This document shows positions 26,472-34,900 of a stretch of DNA of 64,000 nucleotides, piece by piece. The notes beneath the pieces are model-generated. The model was given only the letters and a program-made list of their open reading frames with translations, had not been told where the DNA came from and searched no databases. Position 1 is the first letter of the stretch. Every line of letters begins with the position of its first letter. A program made the translations under genes and the position numbers. Source of the stretch: DATBSK01 sp964501785 (GTDB lineage: Bacteria; Actinomycetota; Acidimicrobiia; IMCC26256; PALSA-555); the NCBI GenBank assembly GCA_964501785.1, contig CAZCUD010000016.1, positions 35,885 through 99,884 of the forward strand, given 5' to 3'.

Positions 26472-27200
26472 ATGAGCACCGCCACCGAACCCATCGACGA
26501 GCCCGTGACCGACGCACGCCTCCTCGTGGTCGACGACGAGGACTCGTTGCTCGACCTGCTGGGCGACGCACTGCGCTTCGCGGGCTACGAGGTGCACCTC
26601 GCCCGGAGCGGCTTCGAGGCCCTGAAGCAGGCCGCCGACGTCGCTCCGACGCTGATCCTCCTCGACGTCAACCTGCCCGACCTCGACGGCTTCGAGGTCT
26701 GCCAGCGGCTCCGACGCGACGGCTCGGACGTGCCGGTCATCTTCCTGACTGCACGCGACGACCCCGCCGACCTGCGCAGCGGGTTCACCCGCGGCGGCGA
26801 CGACTACGTCACCAAGCCGTTCTCGCTGGAGGAGCTCAACTTCCGGATCCAGGCGATCCTCCGGCGCACGGCGGCCCGCAGCGAACGCTCCGAAGAGGTG
26901 CTCGAGTGCGCCGATCTGCGCATGGACACCGCTGCGCACCGCGTCACGCGCGGCGACACCGAGGTCGAGCTCTCACCCACCGAGTTCCGACTCCTGCGGT
27001 ACCTGCTGCTCAATCGGGGCCGGGTCCTGTCGAAGGCGCAGATCCTCGACCACGTCTGGCAGTACGACTTCGGGGGTGACGGATCGGTCGTCGAGACCTA
27101 CATCAGCTACCTCCGCAAGAAGGTCGACTCGTGCGAGCCGCGTCTGATCAAGACGGTGCGCGGGTTCGGCTACGCGATCCGCGAGCCCGAGACGACGTGA
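26472..27200 (+). CDS. OmpR/PhoB-family response regulator
   Basis: A 242-aa two-component regulator. The receiver domain (residues 15-130) has acidic DDED, phospho-acceptor Asp65 in LLLDVNLPD, Thr/Lys in FLTARD and TKPF. The C-terminal winged helix (about residues 145-240) has LSPTEFRLLRYLLLNRGRVLSKAQILDHVW and SYLRKKVDS. ATG 26472 follows TACCGT by 6 nt (leaderless). Three 11-bp repeats sit upstream. Its stop overlaps the kinase start (GTGA). Closest in style to MprA/TrcR-type actinobacterial regulators. Confidence 0.95.
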   Translation: MSTATEPIDEPVTDARLLVVDDEDSLLDLLGDALRFAGYEVHLARSGFEALKQAADVAPTLILLDVNLPDLDGFEVCQRLRRDGSDVPVIFLTARDDPADLRSGFTRGGDDYVTKPFSLEELNFRIQAILRRTAARSERSEEVLECADLRMDTAAHRVTRGDTEVELSPTEFRLLRYLLLNRGRVLSKAQILDHVWQYDFGGDGSVVETYISYLRKKVDSCEPRLIKTVRGFGYAIREPETT

Positions 27201-28636
27201 CGATCAGGGCGCGCCTCACCCTCGCGGTCGTCGTGCTCCTCGTGGCGCTGACCGCCGTGCTGGGCGTCGTGACGATCCGCGCGACCGAGGCGTCGATGAC
27301 CGACCAGATCGACGAGCGGCTCCGCTCGATCGCGGACCGACCGCCCGCGCCTCGCGGCGGGCGCGGCGAACAGGGTCAGGGCACCGACACCGGCGATCGC
27401 TACCGGGACGTCGGGGAGTACCTGTACTCACCGACAGGCGTCCTCCTCGACGAGCGTCCGGCCGGCTTCGCCGACGATCCCGAGCCCGGGCCCGCGATCC
27501 CGGACCCGACGAGTGCCGAGTTCGTCGAGCTCGAGGGCGATCCCGTGACGTTGCCGGCCACGTCCGGAGACCTCGACTACCGCGTGCTCGTCGCCACGTT
27601 GCGGGACGGCAACACGAAGGTGCTCGCCGAGCCCCTCACCGATCTCGACGACGCGATCGCGTCGCTCACCCGAACCTTCGTGATCGCCGGGATCGGCGTC
27701 CTCGTCATCGGTGCGGCCGTGTCGTGGCTCGTCATCCGCCGCGGCCTGCGCCCGGTCGATCGCATGATCGACACGGCGAGCGCGATCGCGGGCGGTGACC
27801 TCTCGCGACGCGTCGACCTCGACGACGGCGACACCGAGCTCGGTCGACTCGCGCACGCGCTCGACGAGATGCTCGGCCAGCTCGAGGCGTCCTTCGACGA
27901 GCGAGCTGCGGCCCAAGCCCGGCTCGAGCAGTTCGTCGCCGACGCGTCGCACGAGCTGCGCACCCCGGTCACCGCGATCCGGGGCTACGCCGAGCTGTAC
28001 CGCAGCGGAGGTCTCGCCGAGCCCGCCAACCTCGACCGGGCCATGACGCGGATCGAGCAGGAGAGCGAGCGCATGGGGGGCCTCGTCGAGGACCTGCTGC
28101 TCCTGGCGCGGCTCGACGAGCACCGGGCGTTCGAGCGCGACACGGTCGACCTGAGCGCCCTCGCCGTCGACGCCGTCAGCGACCTCCGCGCGATCGAGCC
28201 CGACCGACCCGTGACGCTGCACGTCGACGGAGACGCAGCGGCGACGGGCAACGGCCGCGCCCGCGTCGAGGGAGACGAGCAGCGGCTGCGCCAAGTGCTG
28301 GCCAACCTCCTCAACAACGCGCGCGTGCACACGCCGGTGGGCACACCGGTCGCGGTCCGCGTCGACCGCACGGGTGACACCGTGCGGATCGTGGTCGCCG
28401 ACGAGGGCCTGGGGATCGCGGCCGACGACCAGCGCCGCATCTTCGAGCGCTTCTACCGAACCGACCGATCGCGCTCCCGCGAGCGCGGTGGCTCGGGGCT
28501 CGGCCTCTCGATCGTGGCCGCGGTGGTGGCTGCCCATGGCGGCACCGTGCGCGTCGACAGCGAGCCGGGGCGAGGTGCGGCGTTCACCGTCGAGCTCCCG
28601 GCGACCGGCGCCGGACCGGCCGGGCCGCCCGACTAG
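27197..28636 (+). CDS. sensor histidine kinase (HAMP, HisKA, HATPase_c)
   Basis: A 479-aa membrane kinase. TM1 is near residues 7-27, a ~145-aa extracytoplasmic sensor domain follows, and TM2 is near residues 172-195. HAMP comes next, then HisKA with phospho-acceptor His252 (DASHELRTP). The ATPase domain has NLLNNAR, DEGLGIA and GGSGLGLSIV, so it appears active. GTG 27197 overlaps the regulator stop by 4 nt. Signal unknown. Its TAG stop shares CTAG with the convergent glutathione-peroxidase gene. Confidence 0.95.
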   Translation: MTIRARLTLAVVVLLVALTAVLGVVTIRATEASMTDQIDERLRSIADRPPAPRGGRGEQGQGTDTGDRYRDVGEYLYSPTGVLLDERPAGFADDPEPGPAIPDPTSAEFVELEGDPVTLPATSGDLDYRVLVATLRDGNTKVLAEPLTDLDDAIASLTRTFVIAGIGVLVIGAAVSWLVIRRGLRPVDRMIDTASAIAGGDLSRRVDLDDGDTELGRLAHALDEMLGQLEASFDERAAAQARLEQFVADASHELRTPVTAIRGYAELYRSGGLAEPANLDRAMTRIEQESERMGGLVEDLLLLARLDEHRAFERDTVDLSALAVDAVSDLRAIEPDRPVTLHVDGDAAATGNGRARVEGDEQRLRQVLANLLNNARVHTPVGTPVAVRVDRTGDTVRIVVADEGLGIAADDQRRIFERFYRTDRSRSRERGGSGLGLSIVAAVVAAHGGTVRVDSEPGRGAAFTVELPATGAGPAGPPD

Positions 28637-29118
28637 CTCAGCGCCTTCTCGATCGCCTCGACGACCTCGGGCGCCTCGGGCTCGACCTGGGGCGCGAACC
28701 GGGCGAGCACCTCACCGTCGGGACCGATCAGGAACTTCTCGAAGTTCCAGCGGATGTCTCCGCTGTGACCCTCGGCATCGGCGGTCGGCGTGAGCTCCTC
28801 GTAGACGTCGTGACGCTCGTCCCCATTGACGTCGATCTTCTCCGAGAGCGGGAAGGTCACCCCGTAGGTCGTCGAGCAGAACGTGGCGATCTCCTCCGGC
28901 GACCCCGGCTCCTGTTCGAGGAACTGGTTGCACGGGAAGCCGAGCACGGTGAAGCCCTGGTCTCCGAAGCGCTGCTGGAGCCGCTCGAGCCCCTCGTACT
29001 GTGGCGTGAGCCCGCACTTCGACGCGACGTTGACGACGAGCGCCACCTTGCCGCGCTCCGATCCGAGCATGTCGGGCGTTCCGTCGAGCTTCGCGATGGG
29101 GATGTCGTAGAGCGCCAT
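28633..29118 (-). CDS. glutathione peroxidase family thiol peroxidase
   Basis: A 161-aa GPx-fold peroxidase. The peroxidatic Cys35 is in ASKCGLTPQY. The second conserved block is GFPCNQFLEQEPGS, which holds the likely resolving Cys, and the Trp/Asn pair is in WNFEKFLIG. Cys-type GPx enzymes use thioredoxin rather than glutathione and reduce hydroperoxides in the cytosol. A TAGCGT box and AGAAGGA RBS precede ATG 29118. Its position beside the stress island fits oxidative defence. Shares a CTAG double stop with the histidine kinase gene. Confidence 0.93.
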   Translation of the reverse strand: MALYDIPIAKLDGTPDMLGSERGKVALVVNVASKCGLTPQYEGLERLQQRFGDQGFTVLGFPCNQFLEQEPGSPEEIATFCSTTYGVTFPLSEKIDVNGDERHDVYEELTPTADAEGHSGDIRWNFEKFLIGPDGEVLARFAPQVEPEAPEVVEAIEKALS

Positions 29119-29169
29119 GGGAAGGTCCTTCTCGGTCGTGGCTCCCGCCGGAGACTGGCGGGCGCCACG

Positions 29170-29370
29170 CTACGCGACCTGCGACCGGGGCGGCTCGACG
29201 TCGAGGTCGACGGGCGGGGCGGGCTCGCCGGGGGCTCGCCCGGGCGCGACCAGCTCCTCGACCCGCGCGCGCAGGCGCCGGCGCCGCTCCTCGCCGTTGG
29301 TCGTGTCGAACAGCCATGCCCCTGCTGCCCCGACGGCGATCCAGGGAGCTCGCTTGAGGATCCTCAGCAT
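29170..29370 (-). CDS. small membrane-associated protein, SigF-type promoter
   Basis: A 66-aa protein (MLRILKRAPWIAVGAAGAWLFD). A short hydrophobic stretch (about residues 8-21) is followed by an Arg/Glu-rich helix (GEERRRRLRARVEEL) and a Pro-rich acidic tail. This resembles small YtxH-like general-stress proteins in plan only. AAGAGG lies upstream of ATG 29370, and a GGTTG-N15-GGGTAC promoter (29439-29414) drives it. Divergent from the DUF6328 gene, which has its own SigF-type promoter. Function unknown. Confidence 0.72.
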   Translation of the reverse strand: MLRILKRAPWIAVGAAGAWLFDTTNGEERRRRLRARVEELVAPGRAPGEPAPPVDLDVEPPRSQVA

Positions 29371-29413
29371 CACGGCACCTCTTCCTCTCGTACCTCTCGG
29401 TTCGAGGGCCGTG

Positions 29414-29439
29414 GTACCCCCGCCCCGATCCCGCCAACC
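29414..29439 (-). promoter_or_regulatory. SigF/SigB-type promoter for the 66-aa gene
   Basis: On the minus strand GGTTG (29439-29435), a 15-nt spacer, then GGGTAC (29419-29414). This matches the general-stress sigma consensus GGTTT-N15-17-GGGTA except for one -35 base. ATG 29370 lies about 43 nt downstream. Confidence 0.6.
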
Positions 29440-29450
29440 GTCGCCCGGCG

Positions 29451-29478
29451 GGTTTCGGGTGGATCGCACGGCGGGTAG
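29451..29478 (+). promoter_or_regulatory. SigF/SigB-type promoter for the DUF6328 gene
   Basis: GGTTT (29451-29455), 17-nt spacer, GGGTAG (29473-29478). ATG 29489 starts 10 nt after the -10 element, so the transcript would be nearly leaderless. It is divergent from the 29414-29439 promoter, 11 bp away. Confidence 0.65.
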
Positions 29479-29488
29479 GTGCAGCGAC

Positions 29489-29953
29489 ATGCCACGCGCG
29501 GGGGCGTCGGGCCACGATCTCGACCGAGAGCTCAACGAGCTGCTCCAGGAGCTGCGGGTCATCCTCCCCGGGATCCAGGTCCTCTTCGCGTTCCTGCTCA
29601 TCGTCCCCTTCCAGAGCAGCTTCCAGGCCGCCGGGGACCGGACCGAGACCGCGTACTTCGTCGCGTTCGCGGCGACGTCCCTCGCCTACGTCTGCACGAT
29701 CGCCCCCGGCGTCCAGCACCGGCTGCGGTGGCGACGGCACGACAAGGAAGCCCTGCTGAGGACGGCGAACCGCCTCACCGTCGTCGCGACGCTGCTGATC
29801 GGCGCGGCGATCGCGGCGGTCGTCTTCCTCATCACCGACTACCTGTACGGGCCCGCCGCGGGCGCCGCGTGCGCCACCGTCGTCACGGGTCTCGCCACCG
29901 TGCTGTGGTGGGCGCTGCCGCTCGCGCGGGAGCACCGTCGTGGCGCCGGCTGA
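29489..29953 (+). CDS. DUF6328 membrane protein
   Basis: A 154-aa protein with four hydrophobic segments. ELNELLQELRVILPGIQVLFAFLLIVPFQSSF and IAPGVQHRL match DUF6328, often annotated near Na+/H+ antiporters without direct evidence. The remaining features are RANRL-like TANRLTVVATLLIG and VVFLITDYLYG. ATG 29489 lies 10 nt after a SigF-type -10 element. Likely a stress-induced membrane protein; function not established. Confidence 0.85.
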   Translation: MPRAGASGHDLDRELNELLQELRVILPGIQVLFAFLLIVPFQSSFQAAGDRTETAYFVAFAATSLAYVCTIAPGVQHRLRWRRHDKEALLRTANRLTVVATLLIGAAIAAVVFLITDYLYGPAAGAACATVVTGLATVLWWALPLAREHRRGAG

Positions 29954-29988
29954 CCCACCGCCTCCCGAGGCAGAGAGCCGTGAGAACG

Positions 29989-30015
29989 GGTTTCGATCGA
30001 CGGGGATCCGGGCAA
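29989..30015 (+). promoter_or_regulatory. SigF-type promoter for the first sigma factor operon
   Basis: GGTTT (29989-29993), 16-nt spacer, GGGCAA (30010-30015), followed by GTG 30025. The -10 element departs from GGGWAN at one base. Its spacing matches the other promoters of the island, so the sigma operon is probably autoregulated. Confidence 0.5.
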
Positions 30016-30024
30016 CGTGGCTTC

Positions 30025-30417
30025 GTGAGCATCGGCCCGCCTGGTCGCTTCGGAGACGAGCTGCACCTCGTCGTGCCTCCGTACGCGGCGTACCTTCGCG
30101 CGGTGCGCCTGATGGCGGCCGACGCCGCGGTGCGGGCCGGGCTCGACTGCGAGGCGGTCGAGGACTTCCGGCTCGCCGTCGACGAGCTCTGCCAGGCGAT
30201 CATCCGCGGCACCGACCACGTGATCGTGCTGTCGTTCCACGTCGACGACGGCAGCGTGATCGCCCGCGGTGCGGCGCGGGGTCGCGAAGGTGGCGGCCGC
30301 ATGAACGAGCTCTCCGAGACGATCGTCGCGTCGTTGTCCGACCACTACGAGTTCGAGCACGACGGCCTCGACCTGGGCTTCGTCGTGACCCGTCGTCGAG
30401 CCGGCGCCCGCACATGA
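30025..30417 (+). CDS. degenerate RsbW/SpoIIAB-like anti-sigma protein
   Basis: A 130-aa protein resembling HATPase_c_2 serine kinases: VVPPYAAYLRAVRLMAADAAVRAGLDCEAVEDFRLAVDELCQAI. The N-box DExxxNA is DELCQAI, lacking the Mg-binding Asn. No DxGxG (G1) or G2 box is seen. It may therefore bind sigma factor without kinase activity. GTG 30025 is close to a SigF-type promoter. Its stop overlaps the sigma gene start (ATGA), typical of an anti-sigma/sigma pair. Confidence 0.75.
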   Translation: MSIGPPGRFGDELHLVVPPYAAYLRAVRLMAADAAVRAGLDCEAVEDFRLAVDELCQAIIRGTDHVIVLSFHVDDGSVIARGAARGREGGGRMNELSETIVASLSDHYEFEHDGLDLGFVVTRRRAGART

Positions 30418-31187
30418 CGGAGAAGGTGGAGACGCTGAGCGACGACGAGCGCGTCGCGCTGTTCCGCCGGTACCGTTCGACGCGCGACCGCGACCTCCGG
30501 AACCGCCTCGTCGAGGAGCACGCGGGCCTCGCCGATGCGCTGGCGCGGAGGATGGCCAACCGGGGTGAGTCCCACGACGACCTCCGGCAGGTGGCGCTCG
30601 TGGGACTCTTGAAGGCCGTCGAGCGCTTCGACCCCGATCACGGCGTCCGCTTCACGTCGTTCGCGACGCCCACCATCCTCGGAGAGCTGAAGCGCCACTT
30701 CCGCGATCGGGGATGGGCGGTGCGGGTCCCCCGGCGCATCCAGGAGCTCAACCTCGAGGTCCGCAGCGCGACCGAGACGCTCACCCAGGAGCTGGGACGC
30801 GCGCCGACGACCGACGAGATCGCCGCCCGCACCGGGCTGGCGACCGAAGAGGTCATCGAGAGCACGGAGGCCGGCGGCCTCTACCGGCTCTCGTCCCTCG
30901 ACTCGACGGTCGGCAGCGACGACGACTGGGAGCCGTCGTCGTGGCTCGCGGTCGACGACTCGGCGCTCGCGGGTGCTGCCGACCGGGTGACCGTGGAGCA
31001 GCTGCTGGAGCTCCTGCCCGATCGGGAGCAGCGGATCATGCACCTGCGCTTCTACGAGGGCCTGACCCAGAGCGAGATCGCGACACAGGTCGGCGTCAGC
31101 CAGATGCACGTGTCGCGCCTGCTGACCCGCAGCATCGCCGCCTTGGGCGAGCTCGCACGCGCGCCGGTCGCGACGCGCGACGCCTGA
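30414..31187 (+). CDS. SigB/SigF/SigG-subfamily RNA polymerase sigma factor
   Basis: A 257-aa group 3 sigma factor. Region 2 has LRQVALVGLLKAVERFDPDHGVRFTSFATPTILGELKRHFRDRGWAVRVPRR; region 3 has LTQELGRAPTTDEIAARTGL. Region 4 has LPDREQRIMHLRFYEGLTQSEIATQVGVSQMHVSRLL. It should read GTTT/GGGTA-type promoters, several of which lie in this island. ATG 30414 overlaps the anti-sigma-like stop. A paralog lies at 36792-37574. Confidence 0.95.
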   Translation: MTEKVETLSDDERVALFRRYRSTRDRDLRNRLVEEHAGLADALARRMANRGESHDDLRQVALVGLLKAVERFDPDHGVRFTSFATPTILGELKRHFRDRGWAVRVPRRIQELNLEVRSATETLTQELGRAPTTDEIAARTGLATEEVIESTEAGGLYRLSSLDSTVGSDDDWEPSSWLAVDDSALAGAADRVTVEQLLELLPDREQRIMHLRFYEGLTQSEIATQVGVSQMHVSRLLTRSIAALGELARAPVATRDA

Positions 31188-31210
31188 CGGTCGGTTCAAG
31201 GACGCCGCAG

Positions 31211-31558
31211 ATGGGGAGCATGCCCGAATCCGAGGCCGGTGGCTCCCTGGTCCCGGCGGAGATCAGCGTCTCGACCGGGGCCGGCGAGCGCGGATGGACC
31301 ATCCGCGTGCGGGGCGAGGTCGACATCGCCACGTCCCCGCTCCTGCGGCGGCAGCTCGAGCGACTCGTCGACGGTGACGAGCCGATCGTGGTCGACGTGT
31401 CCGAGATGACGTTCATCGATTCGTCGGGCCTCGGCGTCCTGGTCGAGATGCTCCATCGCCGCCACGACGGCGCGGGGATCACCCTGCGAGGGATCCAGGA
31501 GCCGGTACGGCGGGTCTTCGAGATCACCGGTCTCACCGAGCTGTTCGACCTTGCGTAG
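31211..31558 (+). CDS. STAS-domain anti-sigma factor antagonist
   Basis: A 115-aa STAS protein (SpoIIAA/RsbV fold). TIRVRGEVDIATSPLLRRQLERLV and FIDSSGLGVLVEML carry the phosphorylatable Ser of the DSSGLG loop. It would bind an RsbW-like protein when dephosphorylated and so release sigma. It begins 23 bp after the sigma gene. ATG 31211 is used here, though ATG 31220 is also in frame. The intact Ser implies a real kinase, but the neighbouring RsbW-like protein lacks its ATP site. Confidence 0.9.
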   Translation: MGSMPESEAGGSLVPAEISVSTGAGERGWTIRVRGEVDIATSPLLRRQLERLVDGDEPIVVDVSEMTFIDSSGLGVLVEMLHRRHDGAGITLRGIQEPVRRVFEITGLTELFDLA

Positions 31559-31604
31559 GGTCGAACGGGCGTCTCCGCCACACCGACGAGTAGCCTCCGC
31601 ACCG

Positions 31605-31937
31605 ATGGCGGATGCGCCCTTCGAGGTGGTCGTGAGCCAGGACGCGGGCGGAGCCGTCGTGCAGGTGACCGGCGACGTCGACCTGGCCACCTCGACCCGA
31701 CTGCGTGATGCGCTCCAACAGGCCGCCGCGACCTCGAGCTCCGTCGTGCGCGTCGACATGACGGGCGTGACGTTCCTCGACTCGAGTGGGATCAGCGTCC
31801 TCGTCGACGCGCAGCAGCAGCTCGGCCAGTCCTCGTCGCGTCTCGTGCTGCACGGCGTGGGCGATCACGTCAAGCGCGTGCTGGAGATCTCCGGACTGGG
31901 CACGTTCTTCGAGCTCTCGGACCAGCCCACGGGCTGA
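31605..31937 (+). CDS. STAS-domain anti-sigma factor antagonist
   Basis: A 110-aa second STAS protein (VVQVTGDVDLATSTRLRDALQQ; FLDSSGISVLVDAQQQL). It carries DSSGIS at the phosphorylation loop. It has its own TAGCCT -10 box (31591-31596), 8 nt before ATG 31605, unlike the first copy. The two STAS proteins are only moderately similar to each other and may serve different sigma factors. The downstream phosphatase starts 6 nt after its stop. Confidence 0.9.
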   Translation: MADAPFEVVVSQDAGGAVVQVTGDVDLATSTRLRDALQQAAATSSSVVRVDMTGVTFLDSSGISVLVDAQQQLGQSSSRLVLHGVGDHVKRVLEISGLGTFFELSDQPTG

Positions 31938-31943
31938 TCAGCC

Positions 31944-34900
31944 GTGCCCGACGACCCACCGTTGTCGGTCGGCCACACTGGTGAGCCGGTGCCCCACCGC
32001 GCGCGCCTCACCGCACCCGTGCTGGTCGCGATCTGCGCAGCACTCACCGCGCTCGTCGGCGCGGTCGCCCTCCTCGGGGCGGTGACCGACGCGTCGTCGC
32101 TGTCCTCGTTCGGCACCGACACTCCGGCGACCAAGGCCAACGCTGCAGCCGCCCTGGTGCTCGCCGGCATCGCGCTGTGGTGCCTCGGCGAGGGGCGGCG
32201 CCGGTGGCTGCGCGCGGCCGGGATCGTCGTCGCGCTGCTCGTCGCGGCGATCGGCCTGACCGCGTTGGTCGAGTACCTCGCGCAGATCGATCTGGGGATC
32301 GACGAGCTCCTCGCGAGCGACCCCACGGCGAGCGACGCGCCCGGGCGCATGTCGCCTCAGACCGCGGCTGCACTGATGCTCGCGGCGGCCGCGATGCTGG
32401 CGGCACGGCGAGCACCCAGAGCGAGCCAGGTCCTGGCCTCGGGCTCGTTGATGACCGCGTACGCGGCGTTCGTCGCCATCGCGTTCGAGATCGACACGTT
32501 CTTCGGCATGGACGGCATCCCGGCGATGTCGCTGCCCGTCGCCCTCGGCGTCGCGGCGGTCTCGATCGGGATCTTCGCCCTGCGTCCGGACGCAGGCATC
32601 AGCCGGCTGCTGCTCGCGCCCACGCGCGGCGGCCGACTCGCCCGCATCGGACTCGGGGTGTCCGTGCTCGCCTCGATGCTGTGCGCCACGGTCCTCTACT
32701 TCGCGCAGCACGGACTCGACCTCGTGCCGCAGCACGTCGTCGCCTCCATCTACTTCCTGAGCAGCGGCATCTTCGCCGCCTGCCTCGTCGTCGCGATCGG
32801 GTACAGCTACGACCGAGTCGACCGCGCGCGGGCGATCGCGAGCGAAGAGCTGCTCCTGAGCGAGCAGCAGTCGCGCGCGCTGATCGACAACGCGACCGAG
32901 GCGATCACGGTGCTCGATCTCGAGGCCAACCGGTTCGTCCGCGTGAACCCGGCGGCCGAGCGGCTCTTCGGACTCGGAGCCGCCGAGCTCGTGCAGCGGG
33001 ACGTGGTGGAGCTGAGCCCGCCGTTCCAGCCCGACGGTCGACCCTCGGCTGCGGCCGCCCTCGAGCAGGTCGAGCGCGCCGTCGCCGGCGAGACCCCGGT
33101 GTTCGAGTGGGTCCACTGCGACGCGACGGGCCGGCCGATCGAGTGCGAGGTGCGCCTCCTCCGCCTCCCGCACCCCGATCGGACGCTCATCCGCGGCAGC
33201 ATCATCGACGTCGGTGCTCGCAAGCAGGCCGAGATGGCCCTGCGATCGGTCGCGTCGGAGCGCGCGGCCCGCGCCGCGGCGGAGTACGCGCGCGACCAGC
33301 AGGCGGTCTTCCAACGTACGACTGCGCGACTCCTCGCCGCGCCATCGGTGGACGACGTCACCGGCATCTTCGTTCGCGAGGTCGTGCCCGACGTCGGCGC
33401 GTCGAACGCCCTCGTCTTCCTCCTCGTCGACGACGAGCTGGTGCGAGCGGGTCACACCGAAGGTGTCGCCGCCGAGCGATGGGAGCGCGTCTCGCTGGGC
33501 GCCGATCTGCCGTCGGCGATCGCGGCCCGGACTCGGGAGCCCCAGCTCTTCGTGCCCGACGAGGGCGAAGCGCTGCGCTACGGGGATGCCGAGCAGGAGA
33601 TGCGCGAACGGGGCGAGCGGGCCTGGGGCGCGTTCCCGATGGTCGTGCAGGACGAGGTGCTCGGCGTGGTCTGCTTCGGGTTCGACGAACGACCACCGGA
33701 CGACTGGGGCCGGTTCCTCTCGGTGATCGCCGGGCGCGTCGGGATGGCGCTCGAGCGCGCCCGCATCTACGAGGCGCAGCTCGCGGCGCGGCGAGAGCTC
33801 GAGCATCAGGCAGTCCGCGCGTCGGCGGTGCAGCGCGTCCTCGAAGGTCTCGCTCGGGCCACCACCCGTGAGGAGGTGGTCGAGATCACGGCCACGCTCG
33901 GGGTCGACGCCCTCGGCGCGGCCGCGAGCACCGCCGGGCTCCTCGACGAGGGCTCGGACACGTACGACGTCCGGACCTACGGGCTGCCCGGCTCCGACGG
34001 GCCCCGCGTCACGCACCTCGCGACCGATGCCGAGATGCCCGGTCCGGCGGCGGTGCGAGAGGGTCGGGCGCTCTGGTTCGGCTCCGGCGCCGACCTCGCG
34101 GCCGCGTTCCCGGCCACCGAGCCGTTCGTGGGGGCGACCGGGTTCGAAGCGACCGCGTGCGTGCCGCTCGTCGAATGGGGCACCACGTTGGGGTTCCTCG
34201 CCATGCACTTCGCGGAGCCGCGCGAGTTCGGCGAGGTCGACCGCGCCGTGTTCACGACGGTCGCGTCCGTCGCCGCCCAGGCGCTCGCCCGCGCGAACCG
34301 GTTCGAGACCGAGCACGAGACCGCGCTGGCGCTGCAGCAGAGCCTCCTCCCGGCACACCTCCCGGCGACGCGGGCGTCGATCGCGGCTCGCTACTCGAGC
34401 GCCGGGGAGCTGGACGTGGGCGGCGACTGGTACGACGCGATCGAGCAGGGTGACGGCTCGGTCGTCGTGATGGTCGGTGACGTCGTCGGCCGAGGGCTCT
34501 CGGCAGCCACGGCCATGGGGCAGCTGCGCAGCGCCATGAGCGCCCTCGCCCTCGCCGTCGACCGACCTCGCGACGTGCTGGCCGCCCTGGACCGCTATTC
34601 GCCCCAGATCGACGGTGCCCGCCTCGCGACCATCGCGATCGCCCGGATCGATCCGGTCAACCACGTGTTCCAGTACGCCAGCGCGGGCCACATGCCCGGT
34701 GTCGTCGTGCTCCCCGACGGGACCACCGAGCTCCTGGAGCCGGTTCGGTCCCTGCCCCTCGACGCGGCACCCGAGGCACCGCGCGACGAGATCCAGCGCG
34801 ACTTCCCCCCGGGCGCCACGCTCGTGCTCTACACCGACGGCCTCATCGAACGTCGCGGTGAGTCGCTGGACGTCGGGTTCCAGCGCTTGACGCGCACCTG

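Noticed and set aside
31191..31211. SigF-type promoter before the first STAS gene (GGTTC near 31193)
   Set aside because: The putative -10 would fall on the start codon and lacks the GGGWA form; probably coincidence.
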